DNA of 6,482 bases from a bacterium (lineage in GTDB: Bacteria > UBP18 > UBA7526). Under the pieces are notes generated by a model, which ran no database searches, was not told the origin of the DNA, and saw nothing but the letters and a program-made list of their open reading frames with translations. The stretch is taken from contig DRGV01000109.1 of the NCBI GenBank assembly GCA_011049955.1, positions 1-6,482 on the forward strand, given 5' to 3'. This document shows positions 1-5,707 of the stretch, one piece after another (the first letter of the stretch is position 1; each line of letters begins with the position of its first letter). Position numbers and translations under genes: made by a program.

Positions 1-12
1 TAAACGATTGCT

Positions 13-31
13 TACCTGAAAGGAGCGAGAG
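13..31 (+). promoter_or_regulatory. Inferred original ribosome-binding site of rplI, now separated from its gene
   Basis: AAAGGAG at 19-25 is a strong Shine-Dalgarno sequence with a 6-nt spacer to ATG at 32. The block TACCTGAAAGGAG (13-25) recurs exactly in front of dnaB at 1160-1172, where it is clearly used, so this organism employs it as a real translation signal. Here it opens only a 16-codon frame. The bases after the ATG are interrupted by the inserted element at 37-145. Joining 36 to 150 would put this site directly before ATG AAG GTA ATC, the L9 start. Seen: the motif, spacing and duplication with dnaB. Inferred: that it formerly served rplI. Confidence 0.7.
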
Positions 32-82
32 ATGAATCCCGCACCTTTCTTTAGAATTGGTTATGAGAAAGCCTTTCGCTGA
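32..82 (+). other. 16-codon orphan reading frame created upstream of rplI
   Basis: The frame reads MNPAPFFRIGYEKAFR and stops with TGA at 80-82. It starts at an ATG with near-ideal Shine-Dalgarno placement, so it is probably translated. All but its first codons lie inside the inserted element, so the peptide is likely a by-product rather than a conserved product. Its stop overlaps an ATG at 82-84 (TGATG), and that ATG is in frame with rplI. Ribosomes finishing the peptide could therefore re-start and read into L9 with 21 extra residues. It has none of the obvious marks of an attenuator leader, such as a run of one regulatory amino acid. Function is unknown. Confidence 0.35.
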
Positions 83-149
83 TGCTTCGAAATGAGATAT
101 ATAAACAATCTACAGAAATATCTAGGAAGGAAAAAAGGTGCGGGATGAA
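33..149. mobile_element. 109-bp MITE-like element with 12-bp terminal inverted repeats and TGAA target duplication
   Basis: The left terminus TCCCGCACCTTT (37-48) and right terminus AAAGGTGCGGGA (134-145) are perfect reverse complements. They are bordered by TGAA on both sides (33-36 and 146-149). The 85-bp interior encodes no transposase, so it resembles a non-autonomous miniature transposon. Deleting the element plus one TGAA rebuilds a perfect rplI start: AAAGGAG, six bases, ATG AAG GTA. That reconstruction is the strongest evidence for insertion rather than chance pairing. The same terminal motif recurs after TGAA at 6335-6351. No transposase family is assigned; a 4-bp duplication is compatible with several. 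A simple regulatory hairpin is the main alternative. Confidence 0.72.
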
Positions 150-588
150 GGTAATCTTAAGGAAGAGGATAGAGAATTTAGGAAATATGGGGGATGTGAT
201 AGAGATAAAGGATGGCTATGCCCGAAATTTTCTCATACCACAGGGCTTGGCTTTAGAGACTACCCCGAAAAACCTCAAGGCCCTGGAATATGAGAAGAAG
301 ATGAGAGAAAAGCGTCAGAAGAAGGAGAAGGAAGCGGCAGTTGCCTTAGCCCAGAAGTTAAAGAATATCTCCTGTACTGTGAAAGTAAAGGCCGGAGAGG
401 ATGATCGAATATTCGGTTCGGTCACTCCCTTGGATATCAAGAAGGCCCTGGACAGCCAGGGGATAGATATTAATAAGAAAAATATCTCTCTGGTAGAGAA
501 TATAAAGACTCTGGGAATCTATCATGCCCTGATCAGGCTTCATCCTGAAGTAGAGACAAAGACAAAGGTCTGGGTAGTTAAGGAATGA
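145..588 (+). CDS. rplI: Large-subunit ribosomal protein bL9
   Basis: bL9 binds 23S rRNA near the base of the L1 stalk and projects a second domain away from the ribosome; it helps keep reading frame. The 147-residue product begins MKVILRKRIENLG. The family signature spans residues 13-36 and includes GDVIEIKDGYARNFL followed by PQG. A charged connecting helix (about 40-75) follows, then a C-terminal domain with RIFGSVTPLDI (about 88-98). Length is normal for the family (about 148). The start at 145 is chosen because the conserved N-terminus begins there; the in-frame ATG at 82 would add 21 non-conserved residues. The start codon is unusual in origin: A145 is the last base of the inserted element and TG comes from its target duplication. 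The nearby ribosome site is only AAGGTG (135-140), 4 nt away. The stop lies 3 nt before the next gene. Confidence 0.97.
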   Translation: MKVILRKRIENLGNMGDVIEIKDGYARNFLIPQGLALETTPKNLKALEYEKKMREKRQKKEKEAAVALAQKLKNISCTVKVKAGEDDRIFGSVTPLDIKKALDSQGIDINKKNISLVENIKTLGIYHALIRLHPEVETKTKVWVVKE

Positions 589-591
589 ATA

Positions 592-921
592 ATGACTGGA
601 GCGCAGATCTGGGGTTTTGTAGGAGGAGTTAGTCTTCTCCTTTTGGGAATAGTAGGAATCATCCTGAAGGTCTTTTATAAGGGAAAAACCTCCCTGGGAA
701 TAGAGCTCCTCAAGCATTGGACACTCTTCGATTCCCTTATGACCATCTTCCTCCTCTTGGGGACAGGCATCCTCATTTCCGGTCTCATCTCTTTAGCCTT
801 AAGTGAGGTAGAGGAGGAGACAAGGTATCTTCTCTGCTCCGTAGGAACCCTATTTACCCTCATTGGCGCACTAAATCTATTCATCAAGATAACCCTAAGA
901 CTTCGCTCTCCAAAGAAATAA
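592..921 (+). CDS. Small three-helix membrane protein of unknown function
   Basis: The 109-residue product is mostly hydrophobic, with three likely transmembrane helices at about 7-28, 48-70 and 79-102. A basic stretch (KVFYKGK) follows helix 1, an acidic turn (SEVEEETR) lies between helices 2 and 3, and the tail is basic (RLRSPKK). By the positive-inside rule, the basic loop and tail are probably cytoplasmic. I recognise no family or catalytic motif. Translation is likely coupled to rplI: its ATG comes 3 nt after the rplI stop and uses AAGGA (580-584) with a 7-nt spacer. In many bacteria the rpsR/rplI/dnaB neighbourhood includes a membrane protein, but those known to me (YybS type) are much longer, so this one cannot be named by position. 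The frame is clean, and the gene is very likely real. Confidence 0.8.
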   Translation: MTGAQIWGFVGGVSLLLLGIVGIILKVFYKGKTSLGIELLKHWTLFDSLMTIFLLLGTGILISGLISLALSEVEEETRYLLCSVGTLFTLIGALNLFIKITLRLRSPKK

Positions 922-1179
922 CTCATAACTGGACTTTTACAAATTTGCCGTCCATCGTTAATAAAAGTTTGTCGTTGTCGATGCTCGTAACGATGCTCGG
1001 TATAGAGGCTCGATACTCGATTCCCTTCCATTGCTTTAGCACAATCCAGCCTCGAGCTTCCAGATTCAAGCCTCGATACGAGTTTCGAAAACATTAAACC
1101 AGTTTCTATACCTTTAGCAAAAGACTGGAAAATGCAAAAGTTGAGTCATAACTAATACCTACCTGAAAGGAGGTCTATT
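922..1179. repeat. 258-nt spacer of shuffled short direct and inverted repeats before dnaB
   Basis: No convincing gene is present. CGATGCTCG occurs at 979-987 and 991-999, AGCCTCGA at 1048-1055 and 1069-1076, and TCATAACT at both edges (923-930 and 1146-1153). GGTATAG (999-1005) can pair with CTATACC (1106-1112). CTCGTAACG (984-992) can pair, with one mismatch, with CGATACGAG (1074-1082). The middle part is a low-complexity mixture of CTCGA/CGAT-like words. The result is a degenerate, multi-armed inverted repeat bounded by a short direct repeat. I saw no clear promoter with good -35 and -10 boxes and no clear terminator. It could be a decayed mobile element or a structured leader. Confidence 0.5.
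1160..1179 (+). promoter_or_regulatory. Strong ribosome-binding site of dnaB
   Basis: AAAGGAGGT (1166-1174) matches the 16S anti-Shine-Dalgarno closely, and AGGAGG is followed by six bases before ATG 1180. This fixes the dnaB start. ACCTACCT immediately upstream is partly complementary to AGGAGGT and could form a small stem over the site; that is only an inference. Confidence 0.85.
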
Positions 1180-2541
1180 ATGTGCGCTGAGGTAATAAGG
1201 AAAGAAGAGATAGTGGAAAAGGTTCCTCCCCAGAATATTGAGGCCGAGAAATCGGTAATCGGCTCTATGCTCGTTGAGAAGGAGGCCATTGGAAAGGCCA
1301 TCGAGGTCTTGGGGAACGAGGAGCCCTTCTATAAGGAAGCCCATAAGAAGATCTACTCGGCAATCATCGAACTCTTCATGAAAAATGAGCCAGCGGACTT
1401 GGTGACCATCACTGAGGAGTTGGGGAGGAAGGGAGACCTGGAGGCCATTGGGGGGACAGCCTACTTAACAGAGCTGATAAACTCCGTTCCTACCGCAGCC
1501 AATGTCGAATACTATGCCAAGATTGTACTGGATAAAGCGACATTGAGGGGATTAATCAATGCCTGTGATGAGATAAAGAACCTGAGTTATGAGAGCCCAG
1601 AAGAGGTGGATAGGGTCGTAGATAGCGCCGAGAAGATAATCTTCTCTGTTACCCAGGAGAAGATTAAACAGGACTTCCTACTTATAAAGCATATCATAAA
1701 GGATAGTTTCCAGGCCATTGAGGAGTTATATGCCAAGAAGGAGCATGTCACCGGCATTCCTACCGGCTATAGGGAATTCGACCTGAAAACGAGTGGTTTG
1801 CACGGTTCGGAATTCATCATCATCGCCGGAAGGCCCAGTATGGGGAAGACCTCCTTTGCCTTAGGGATTGCCCATAAGGCCGGGGTGGAGGAGAAGATCC
1901 CGGTTGCTATCTTTTCTTTAGAGATGTCAAGGGATCAACTCGTTCAGAGGATGCTCTGTTCTGAGGCCAGAGTCGATGCCCAAAAGGTGAGGACCGGTTA
2001 TCTAAGTGAATCAGACTGGCCAAAGTTAACTATCGCTGCCGGAAGGTTGGCCGAAGCACCGATATTCATAGATGATACCCCAGCCATCTCTGTTCTGGAA
2101 GTAAGGGCCAAGGCCAGGAGATTGAAGGCAGAGCATAATATTGGCCTAATCATCATCGACTATCTTCAGCTCATGTCTGGCTCGGGAAGAATAGAGAATA
2201 GACAGCAGGAGATCTCTGAAATCTCAAGATCTTTGAAGTCGTTGGCCCGGGAACTGAATGTCCCGGTAGTTGCTCTATCCCAATTATCCCGGGCAGCAGA
2301 GCAGAGGCCCAGTCACCGCCCCCAGCTCTCTGACTTAAGGGAATCAGGAGCCATTGAGCAGGATGCTGACCTGGTAACCTTCATTTTTAGAGAAGAGTAC
2401 TATGAGCCGGATAACCCAGATGTAAGAGGAATCGCAGAGATAAATATCGGGAAGCAGAGAAATGGTCCGACTGGAACTCTGCAACTGGCCTTCATAAAGG
2501 AATACACCAAGTTTGAGAACTTAGCCAAAAGAGTAGAATAA
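1180..2541 (+). CDS. dnaB: Replicative DNA helicase DnaB
   Basis: DnaB is the hexameric 5'-3' helicase that unwinds DNA at the replication fork and recruits primase. The 453-residue length is typical. The N-terminal collar domain covers about 14-115 and begins with PPQNIEAEKSVIGSML. A linker follows, then the RecA-like motor from about 190. Visible motor motifs are Walker A GRPSMGKTS (217-225), SLEMS (246-250), Walker B LIIIDYLQL (323-331), VALSQLSRAAEQR (364-376), SDLRESGAIEQDAD (384-397), and KQRNGPTG (425-432) with the finger-type K and R. The motor motifs, frequent intein sites in DnaB genes, are uninterrupted. The start is set by a near-consensus ribosome site. Synteny with rplI is common across bacteria. 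Confidence 0.98.
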   Translation: MCAEVIRKEEIVEKVPPQNIEAEKSVIGSMLVEKEAIGKAIEVLGNEEPFYKEAHKKIYSAIIELFMKNEPADLVTITEELGRKGDLEAIGGTAYLTELINSVPTAANVEYYAKIVLDKATLRGLINACDEIKNLSYESPEEVDRVVDSAEKIIFSVTQEKIKQDFLLIKHIIKDSFQAIEELYAKKEHVTGIPTGYREFDLKTSGLHGSEFIIIAGRPSMGKTSFALGIAHKAGVEEKIPVAIFSLEMSRDQLVQRMLCSEARVDAQKVRTGYLSESDWPKLTIAAGRLAEAPIFIDDTPAISVLEVRAKARRLKAEHNIGLIIIDYLQLMSGSGRIENRQQEISEISRSLKSLARELNVPVVALSQLSRAAEQRPSHRPQLSDLRESGAIEQDADLVTFIFREEYYEPDNPDVRGIAEINIGKQRNGPTGTLQLAFIKEYTKFENLAKRVE

Positions 2542-2667
2542 AAGACAGGTAGACAGTGGGGCAGTTAGACGGTTAGACAGCAAACTGAATTTTAAACTGT
2601 CAACCTGTCGAACTGTCAGTCTGTCAAACTGAACTTAAACTGTCAAATTGATAAAAGTAGAGAGAAA
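2542..2667. repeat. Imperfect long hairpin built from GACAG/CTGTC words between dnaB and alr
   Basis: The left half is rich in GTTAGACAG and GGCAGTTAGAC; the right half is rich in CTGTCAACCTGTCGAACTG. Specific pairings are GGTTAGACAG (2571-2580) with CTGTCAACC (2597-2605), one base bulged, and CAGTTAGAC (2562-2570) with GTCGAACTG (2607-2615), one mismatch. Outer GACAG words (from 2544) face CTGTC words (to about 2625). TTAAACTGTCAA is directly repeated at 2592-2603 and 2635-2646. The spacer has no gene. There is no U-tract typical of an intrinsic terminator. The alr ATG has only a weak purine-rich AGAGAGAAA ahead of it. Confidence 0.6.
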
Positions 2668-3798
2668 ATGAGTAATTTATCCACCTGGGCAGAGATTGAT
2701 TTAGCTGCTTTAGTCCATAACTTTAAAGAGATTAAGAAAAGAGTAGGCCCAGAGGTTGAGGTCATGGCCATTGTTAAGGCTCAGGGTTATGGCCATGGGA
2801 TAGTCCAGGTATCAAAGGTTCTTCAGAAAGAAAGGGTGAATTACTTTGGTGTAACTTCTCCCCAAGAGGCCTTTTTATTGCGGGAACAGGGAATAGAGTC
2901 ACCCATCTTAATCCTGGGTCCCACCATGCTTGGCCAGGCTGAAAGGATTATAAGAGAGAATATTACCCAGACGATATGTACCAAAGAGATTGCCCTTACT
3001 TTAGCCGAAGAATGCAAGAGGTTGAAGAAGAGGCTCAAGGTCCATATTGAGGTAGATACCGGTATGGGGAGGACCGGGGTTCCCTATCAGAGAACCCCGA
3101 AGTTAATAAAAGAGGTGGTAAAGATTCCAGAGCTGGAGATAGAGGGGATCTTCACCCATTTTTCAACCGCAGATGAAGAGGATAAGGATTTTACTAAAGA
3201 GCAGATTAGAAGGTTTAAAGGGGTCCTAAAAGAGCTAAAAGGGGAAGGAATAAATATTCCATTCAAGCATGCGGCAAATTCAGCCGGGATCCTGAACTTT
3301 CCAGAGAGCTGCTTCAATATGGTGCGACCTGGTTTAGCAATCTATGGCATCTATCCTTCAGAATATGTCTCAAGGTCCCTGGACCTCCATCCGGTGATGA
3401 GCCTCAAGAGTAAGGTGATATATCTAAGGAGGGTTAAGAAAGGTGCTACCATAAGCTATGGCAAGACCTATATTACGAATAAAAATACTACCATCGCCAT
3501 CCTTCCCATCGGCTATGAGGATGGCTATAATCGGCTCCTCTCTAATCAAGGAGAGGTTATCATAAGGGGGAAGAGGGTCAGGATTGCGGGAAGGGTCTGC
3601 ATGGACCAAACCATCATAGATGTGGGTGATGTTTCCGATGTGGAAGTAGGTGATGAGGTAGTTCTAATGGGAGAGCAGGGGAAAAAGAGGATCTCTGTTG
3701 AGGAGATAGCAAAGAAGGTAAATACCGTTCCCCATGAGGTAGTCTGTCGCATTGCCGAGAGGGTCCCCCGCGTCTACCTCAAAAGTAGTAACCAGTAA
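2668..3798 (+). CDS. alr: Alanine racemase (PLP-dependent)
   Basis: The enzyme interconverts L- and D-alanine in the cytoplasm, supplying D-Ala for peptidoglycan. The 376-residue product is family length. The N-terminal TIM barrel carries the PLP lysine K37 in IVKAQGYGHG, then DTGMGRTG (130-137), THFSTAD (163-169), HAANSAG (201-207) and RPGLAIYG (220-227). The C-terminal beta domain brings the second catalytic residue, Y264 in ISYGKTY, and CMDQT (311-315). These match the residues known from the well-studied Geobacillus enzyme. The lysine motif differs mildly from the usual KANAYGHG. Start ATG 2668 fits the conserved N-terminus (STWAEIDL), although its ribosome site is weak. Hairpin spacers flank the gene on both sides. 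Confidence 0.97.
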   Translation: MSNLSTWAEIDLAALVHNFKEIKKRVGPEVEVMAIVKAQGYGHGIVQVSKVLQKERVNYFGVTSPQEAFLLREQGIESPILILGPTMLGQAERIIRENITQTICTKEIALTLAEECKRLKKRLKVHIEVDTGMGRTGVPYQRTPKLIKEVVKIPELEIEGIFTHFSTADEEDKDFTKEQIRRFKGVLKELKGEGINIPFKHAANSAGILNFPESCFNMVRPGLAIYGIYPSEYVSRSLDLHPVMSLKSKVIYLRRVKKGATISYGKTYITNKNTTIAILPIGYEDGYNRLLSNQGEVIIRGKRVRIAGRVCMDQTIIDVGDVSDVEVGDEVVLMGEQGKKRISVEEIAKKVNTVPHEVVCRIAERVPRVYLKSSNQ

Positions 3799-3918
3799 CC
3801 ATTGGACAGCGAGCAGGTGAGCAGGTGAGAAAGTGAGCAGTAAAATCAGTTGGATTTGGTAGATTGGTTAATCTAATATTCTTCTATTTTCACACTTTCT
3901 CCTGATCACTGATTACTG
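3793..3918. repeat. Spacer-long imperfect hairpin between alr and mlaE, including the alr stop
   Basis: The base of the stem is CAGTAA (3793-3798, whose last three bases are the alr stop) pairing with TTACTG (3913-3918). The middle is CAGG plus AGAAAGTG (3822-3825, 3828-3835) pairing with CACTTTCT plus CCTG (3893-3904), with a 2-nt bulge. The tip is AGATT-GGTT-AATCT (3861-3874), perfect. GAGCAGGT is a tandem pair at 3811-3826. No gene is present. The right arm ends just upstream of the mlaE ribosome site (AGGA, 3924-3927). Confidence 0.6.
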
Positions 3919-3935
3919 CACATAGGAATGCGAAA

Positions 3936-4706
3936 ATGAAAAAGTTTTTCGAGTTCATTGGTAGATGGACGACCTATATCCTGAAACGTGTGGGCGAGGT
4001 GGTCATCCTATTCTTCAGAACCTTATCTTGGATAGTGAGACCACCCCTGGATCTTAAGAATATTACCAATCAGATGATAGAGATCGGAATAAAGTCCTTT
4101 CCCGTGGTGAGTCTGGTTGCTCTCTCTATCGGTATGGTCTCTGCCCTTCAGGGAGGCTATGTGGGCAGGCTTGTTGAAACCATGGGCATTGTGGCGGGAG
4201 GGGTAGCCCTGGGTATAGTCCGAGAACTGGGTCCGGTCCTGACTGCTTTAATACTTGCCGGAAGGGTAGGAGCAGGGATTACCGCAGAGCTGGGGACCAT
4301 GAAGGTTACCGAACAGATCGATGCCTTAGAAACCTTAGCCACCAATCCCATTAAGTATCTCGCCGTTCCCAGGTTTATTGCTGGGATTATCATGATTCCT
4401 ATACTCACCATCTATGCCAATGCCATAGGCATTGCGGGTGGCTATTTTATTGGGGTATATAAACTGGGTATCGGCTCTAAACAGTACATAGATGGTACCA
4501 TAGAAGCCTTGACCACGAATGATATCTCCTCTGGCTTGATAAAGGCCATTGTTTTTGGAGCAATTATTACCATCATTGGGTGTTATGAAGGGTTCAAGAC
4601 AGAAGGAGGAGCAGAAGGGGTGGGAAAAGCCACGACCCTCTCAGTGGTTACTTCCTGTGTCATGATTTTGGCTGCCGATTACTTTCTAACCGCTGCTTTA
4701 TTTTAG
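3936..4706 (+). CDS. mlaE: MlaE-family permease of an MCE lipid transporter
   Basis: MlaE-type permeases form the inner-membrane channel core of MCE complexes; with MlaF they power phospholipid movement to or from the periplasmic MCE ring. The 256-residue product begins with an amphipathic helix (about 10-35) and then has about five membrane segments (roughly 53-76, 85-109, 147-176, 200-219, 235-254). The family hallmark is the long loop RELGPVLTALILAGRVG (96-112), continuing to ITAELGTMKVTEQIDALE (115-132). IGCYEGFKTEGGAEGVG (214-230) is also typical. The start uses AGGA with an 8-nt spacer. The TAG stop (4704-4706) coincides with the first three bases of repeat copy A. The exact substrate and direction of transport cannot be read from sequence; TGD1-type naming is equally valid. 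Confidence 0.94.
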   Translation: MKKFFEFIGRWTTYILKRVGEVVILFFRTLSWIVRPPLDLKNITNQMIEIGIKSFPVVSLVALSIGMVSALQGGYVGRLVETMGIVAGGVALGIVRELGPVLTALILAGRVGAGITAELGTMKVTEQIDALETLATNPIKYLAVPRFIAGIIMIPILTIYANAIGIAGGYFIGVYKLGIGSKQYIDGTIEALTTNDISSGLIKAIVFGAIITIIGCYEGFKTEGGAEGVGKATTLSVVTSCVMILAADYFLTAALF

Positions 4707-4825
4707 TTGGTTAGTAGTTAGGACGGGCTTCGCCCTTTAGTAGTTAGTAAAATCCTTTAACTAACAACTAAAGCGAACGAAGTGAGCGTGCTAACAAACT
4801 AACAAACTCCGAGCGTAAGCGAGGA
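4704..4825. repeat. Intercistronic repeat copy A (mlaE-mlaF gap)
   Basis: A 122-nt sequence recurring at 5579-5699. Positions 4704-4794 are identical to 5579-5669; after one C/T difference a further 18 nt (4796-4813) are identical, and only the last stretch diverges. It contains the tight hairpin GGGC-TTC-GCCC and a longer one in which TTTAGTAGTTAGTAAA pairs almost fully with TTTAACTAACAACTAAA across a 4-nt loop. TTGGTTAGTAGTTAG at the left edge and CTAACAAACTAAC at the right can also pair loosely. GAGGA at its right end lies 4 nt before the mlaF ATG and serves as its ribosome site. It encodes no protein. Confidence 0.9.
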
Positions 4826-4829
4826 TGCT

Positions 4830-5576
4830 ATGATTGTTATTGAGGATCTTCATAAGTCATTTGGTGACAATAAGGTTTTAAGAGGGGTGGATCTTAAGAT
4901 TGAGAAGGGCAAGACCTTCGTCATCATTGGAAGAAGCGGCTGTGGGAAGAGCGTTTTACTAAAGCACATTATTGGAATTTTAAAGCCGGATAAAGGAAGG
5001 ATACTAATTGATGGCTGCGATATAACGAAATTGAATGAGAAAAGATTGAATGAGGTGAGAAAGAAGTTTGGTATGCTCTTCCAGGGAGCGGCCCTCTTCG
5101 ATTCTCTGACTGTGGAGGAGAATGTGGCCTTCGGATTGGGGAGGCATACCAATTTGAACAAGGAAGAGATAAGAAAAATTGTTAACGAAAAGCTGGGGCT
5201 GGTTGGTCTGGCAAGGAATGGGTTCTTGAAACCGGCTGAACTCTCGGGAGGGATGAAGAAGAGGGTGGGCCTGGCGAGGGCCATCGCCATGGACCCAGAG
5301 ATCATTTTATATGACGAGCCCACTACTGGGGTAGATCCTATCATGGGGGATGCCATAAACGAACTCATCATTGAATTACACGATAAGTTGAAGATTATCT
5401 CCATTGCTGTTACCCATGATATAGCCAGTGCTTATAAGATTGCGGACAGAATAGCCATGCTCTATGAGGGAAAGATCATTGAGGTCGGTACTCCAAGAGA
5501 GATTAAGAATACCAAAAATCCCATTGTCCGGCAGTTCATCACCGGAGCAGCAATAGGACCCATTACTGCCGACTAA
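4830..5576 (+). CDS. mlaF: MlaF-family ATPase of an MCE lipid transporter
   Basis: This cytoplasmic ABC ATPase partners with the MlaE permease. The 248-residue protein has Walker A GRSGCGKS (34-41), Q-loop region LFQGAALFDSLTVEENVAF (83-101, the MlaF-like version), signature LSGGMKKRVGLARA (138-151), Walker B IILYDEPTTGVDP (158-170) and the switch histidine H196 in VTHD. All catalytic elements are present. The FQGAALFDSLTV segment and the position between MlaE and MlaD separate it from generic ABC importers. The start is chosen for the conserved IVIEDLHKSFGDNKVL beginning; its ribosome site GAGGA lies in repeat copy A. The gene is bracketed by two direct repeats, so recombination between them would remove it cleanly. 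Confidence 0.95.
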   Translation: MIVIEDLHKSFGDNKVLRGVDLKIEKGKTFVIIGRSGCGKSVLLKHIIGILKPDKGRILIDGCDITKLNEKRLNEVRKKFGMLFQGAALFDSLTVEENVAFGLGRHTNLNKEEIRKIVNEKLGLVGLARNGFLKPAELSGGMKKRVGLARAIAMDPEIILYDEPTTGVDPIMGDAINELIIELHDKLKIISIAVTHDIASAYKIADRIAMLYEGKIIEVGTPREIKNTKNPIVRQFITGAAIGPITAD

Positions 5577-5578
5577 GA

Positions 5579-5699
5579 TAGTTGGTTAGTAGTTAGGACG
5601 GGCTTCGCCCTTTAGTAGTTAGTAAAATCCTTTAACTAACAACTAAAGCGAACGAAGTGAGCGTGCTAATAAACTAACAAACTCCGAGTGAAACGAGGA
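5579..5699. repeat. Intercistronic repeat copy B (mlaF-mlaD gap)
   Basis: Second copy of the repeat at 4704-4825, in the same orientation and starting 2 nt after the mlaF stop. The first 110 nt differ from copy A at one base (T5670 for C4795). The end differs: GAG-TGAAAC-GAGGA here, against GAG-CGTAAGC-GAGGA in copy A. It keeps both internal hairpins. Its right edge runs into AGGAGG, the mlaD ribosome site. The near-identity suggests recent duplication or gene conversion. Confidence 0.9.
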
Positions 5700-5707
5700 G
5701 GTATAAA
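5682..5707 (+). promoter_or_regulatory. mlaD ribosome-binding site with facing CTCC
   Basis: AGGAGG (5696-5701) with a 6-nt spacer fixes ATG 5708 as the mlaD start. CTCC at 5682-5685 can pair with GGAG at 5697-5700, and the adjacent CG pair could extend the stem, making a small hairpin that would partly hide the site. The motif is seen directly; a regulatory effect is inference. Confidence 0.6.

Noticed and set aside
82..144. ATG 82 as the genuine rplI start
   Set aside because: The 21 residues before MKVIL are not L9-like and most are encoded by the inserted element; bL9 proteins start at MKVIL. It is kept only as a possible extended form.
675..1094. A 139-codon minus-strand frame covering the small membrane gene and the repeat spacer
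   Set aside because: It overlaps a real gene on the other strand and runs into low-complexity repeat sequence; no convincing ribosome site or family motif was seen.
1828..2200. Intein or frameshift in the dnaB motor domain
   Set aside because: Walker A through Walker B read continuously with standard spacing and the total length is normal.
2773..2802. Inactive alanine racemase because the lysine motif reads KAQGYGHG rather than KANAYGHG
   Set aside because: The PLP lysine, the GYGHG part and the second catalytic tyrosine are all present; the two changes are mild and do not touch catalytic residues.
4717..4740. GGGCTTCGCCC followed by TTT as an intrinsic terminator in both mla spacers
   Set aside because: The stem is only 4 bp and the T run is three bases, and termination inside a three-gene complex would be counterproductive.
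4850..5404. A 184-codon open frame on the minus strand
   Set aside because: It lies wholly opposite mlaF, whose ATPase motifs are all intact; the antisense product shows no recognisable domain and is a by-product of mlaF codon use.
4704..5699. A CRISPR-like or tandem repeat array
   Set aside because: There are only two copies, each about 121 nt, separated by a complete gene.
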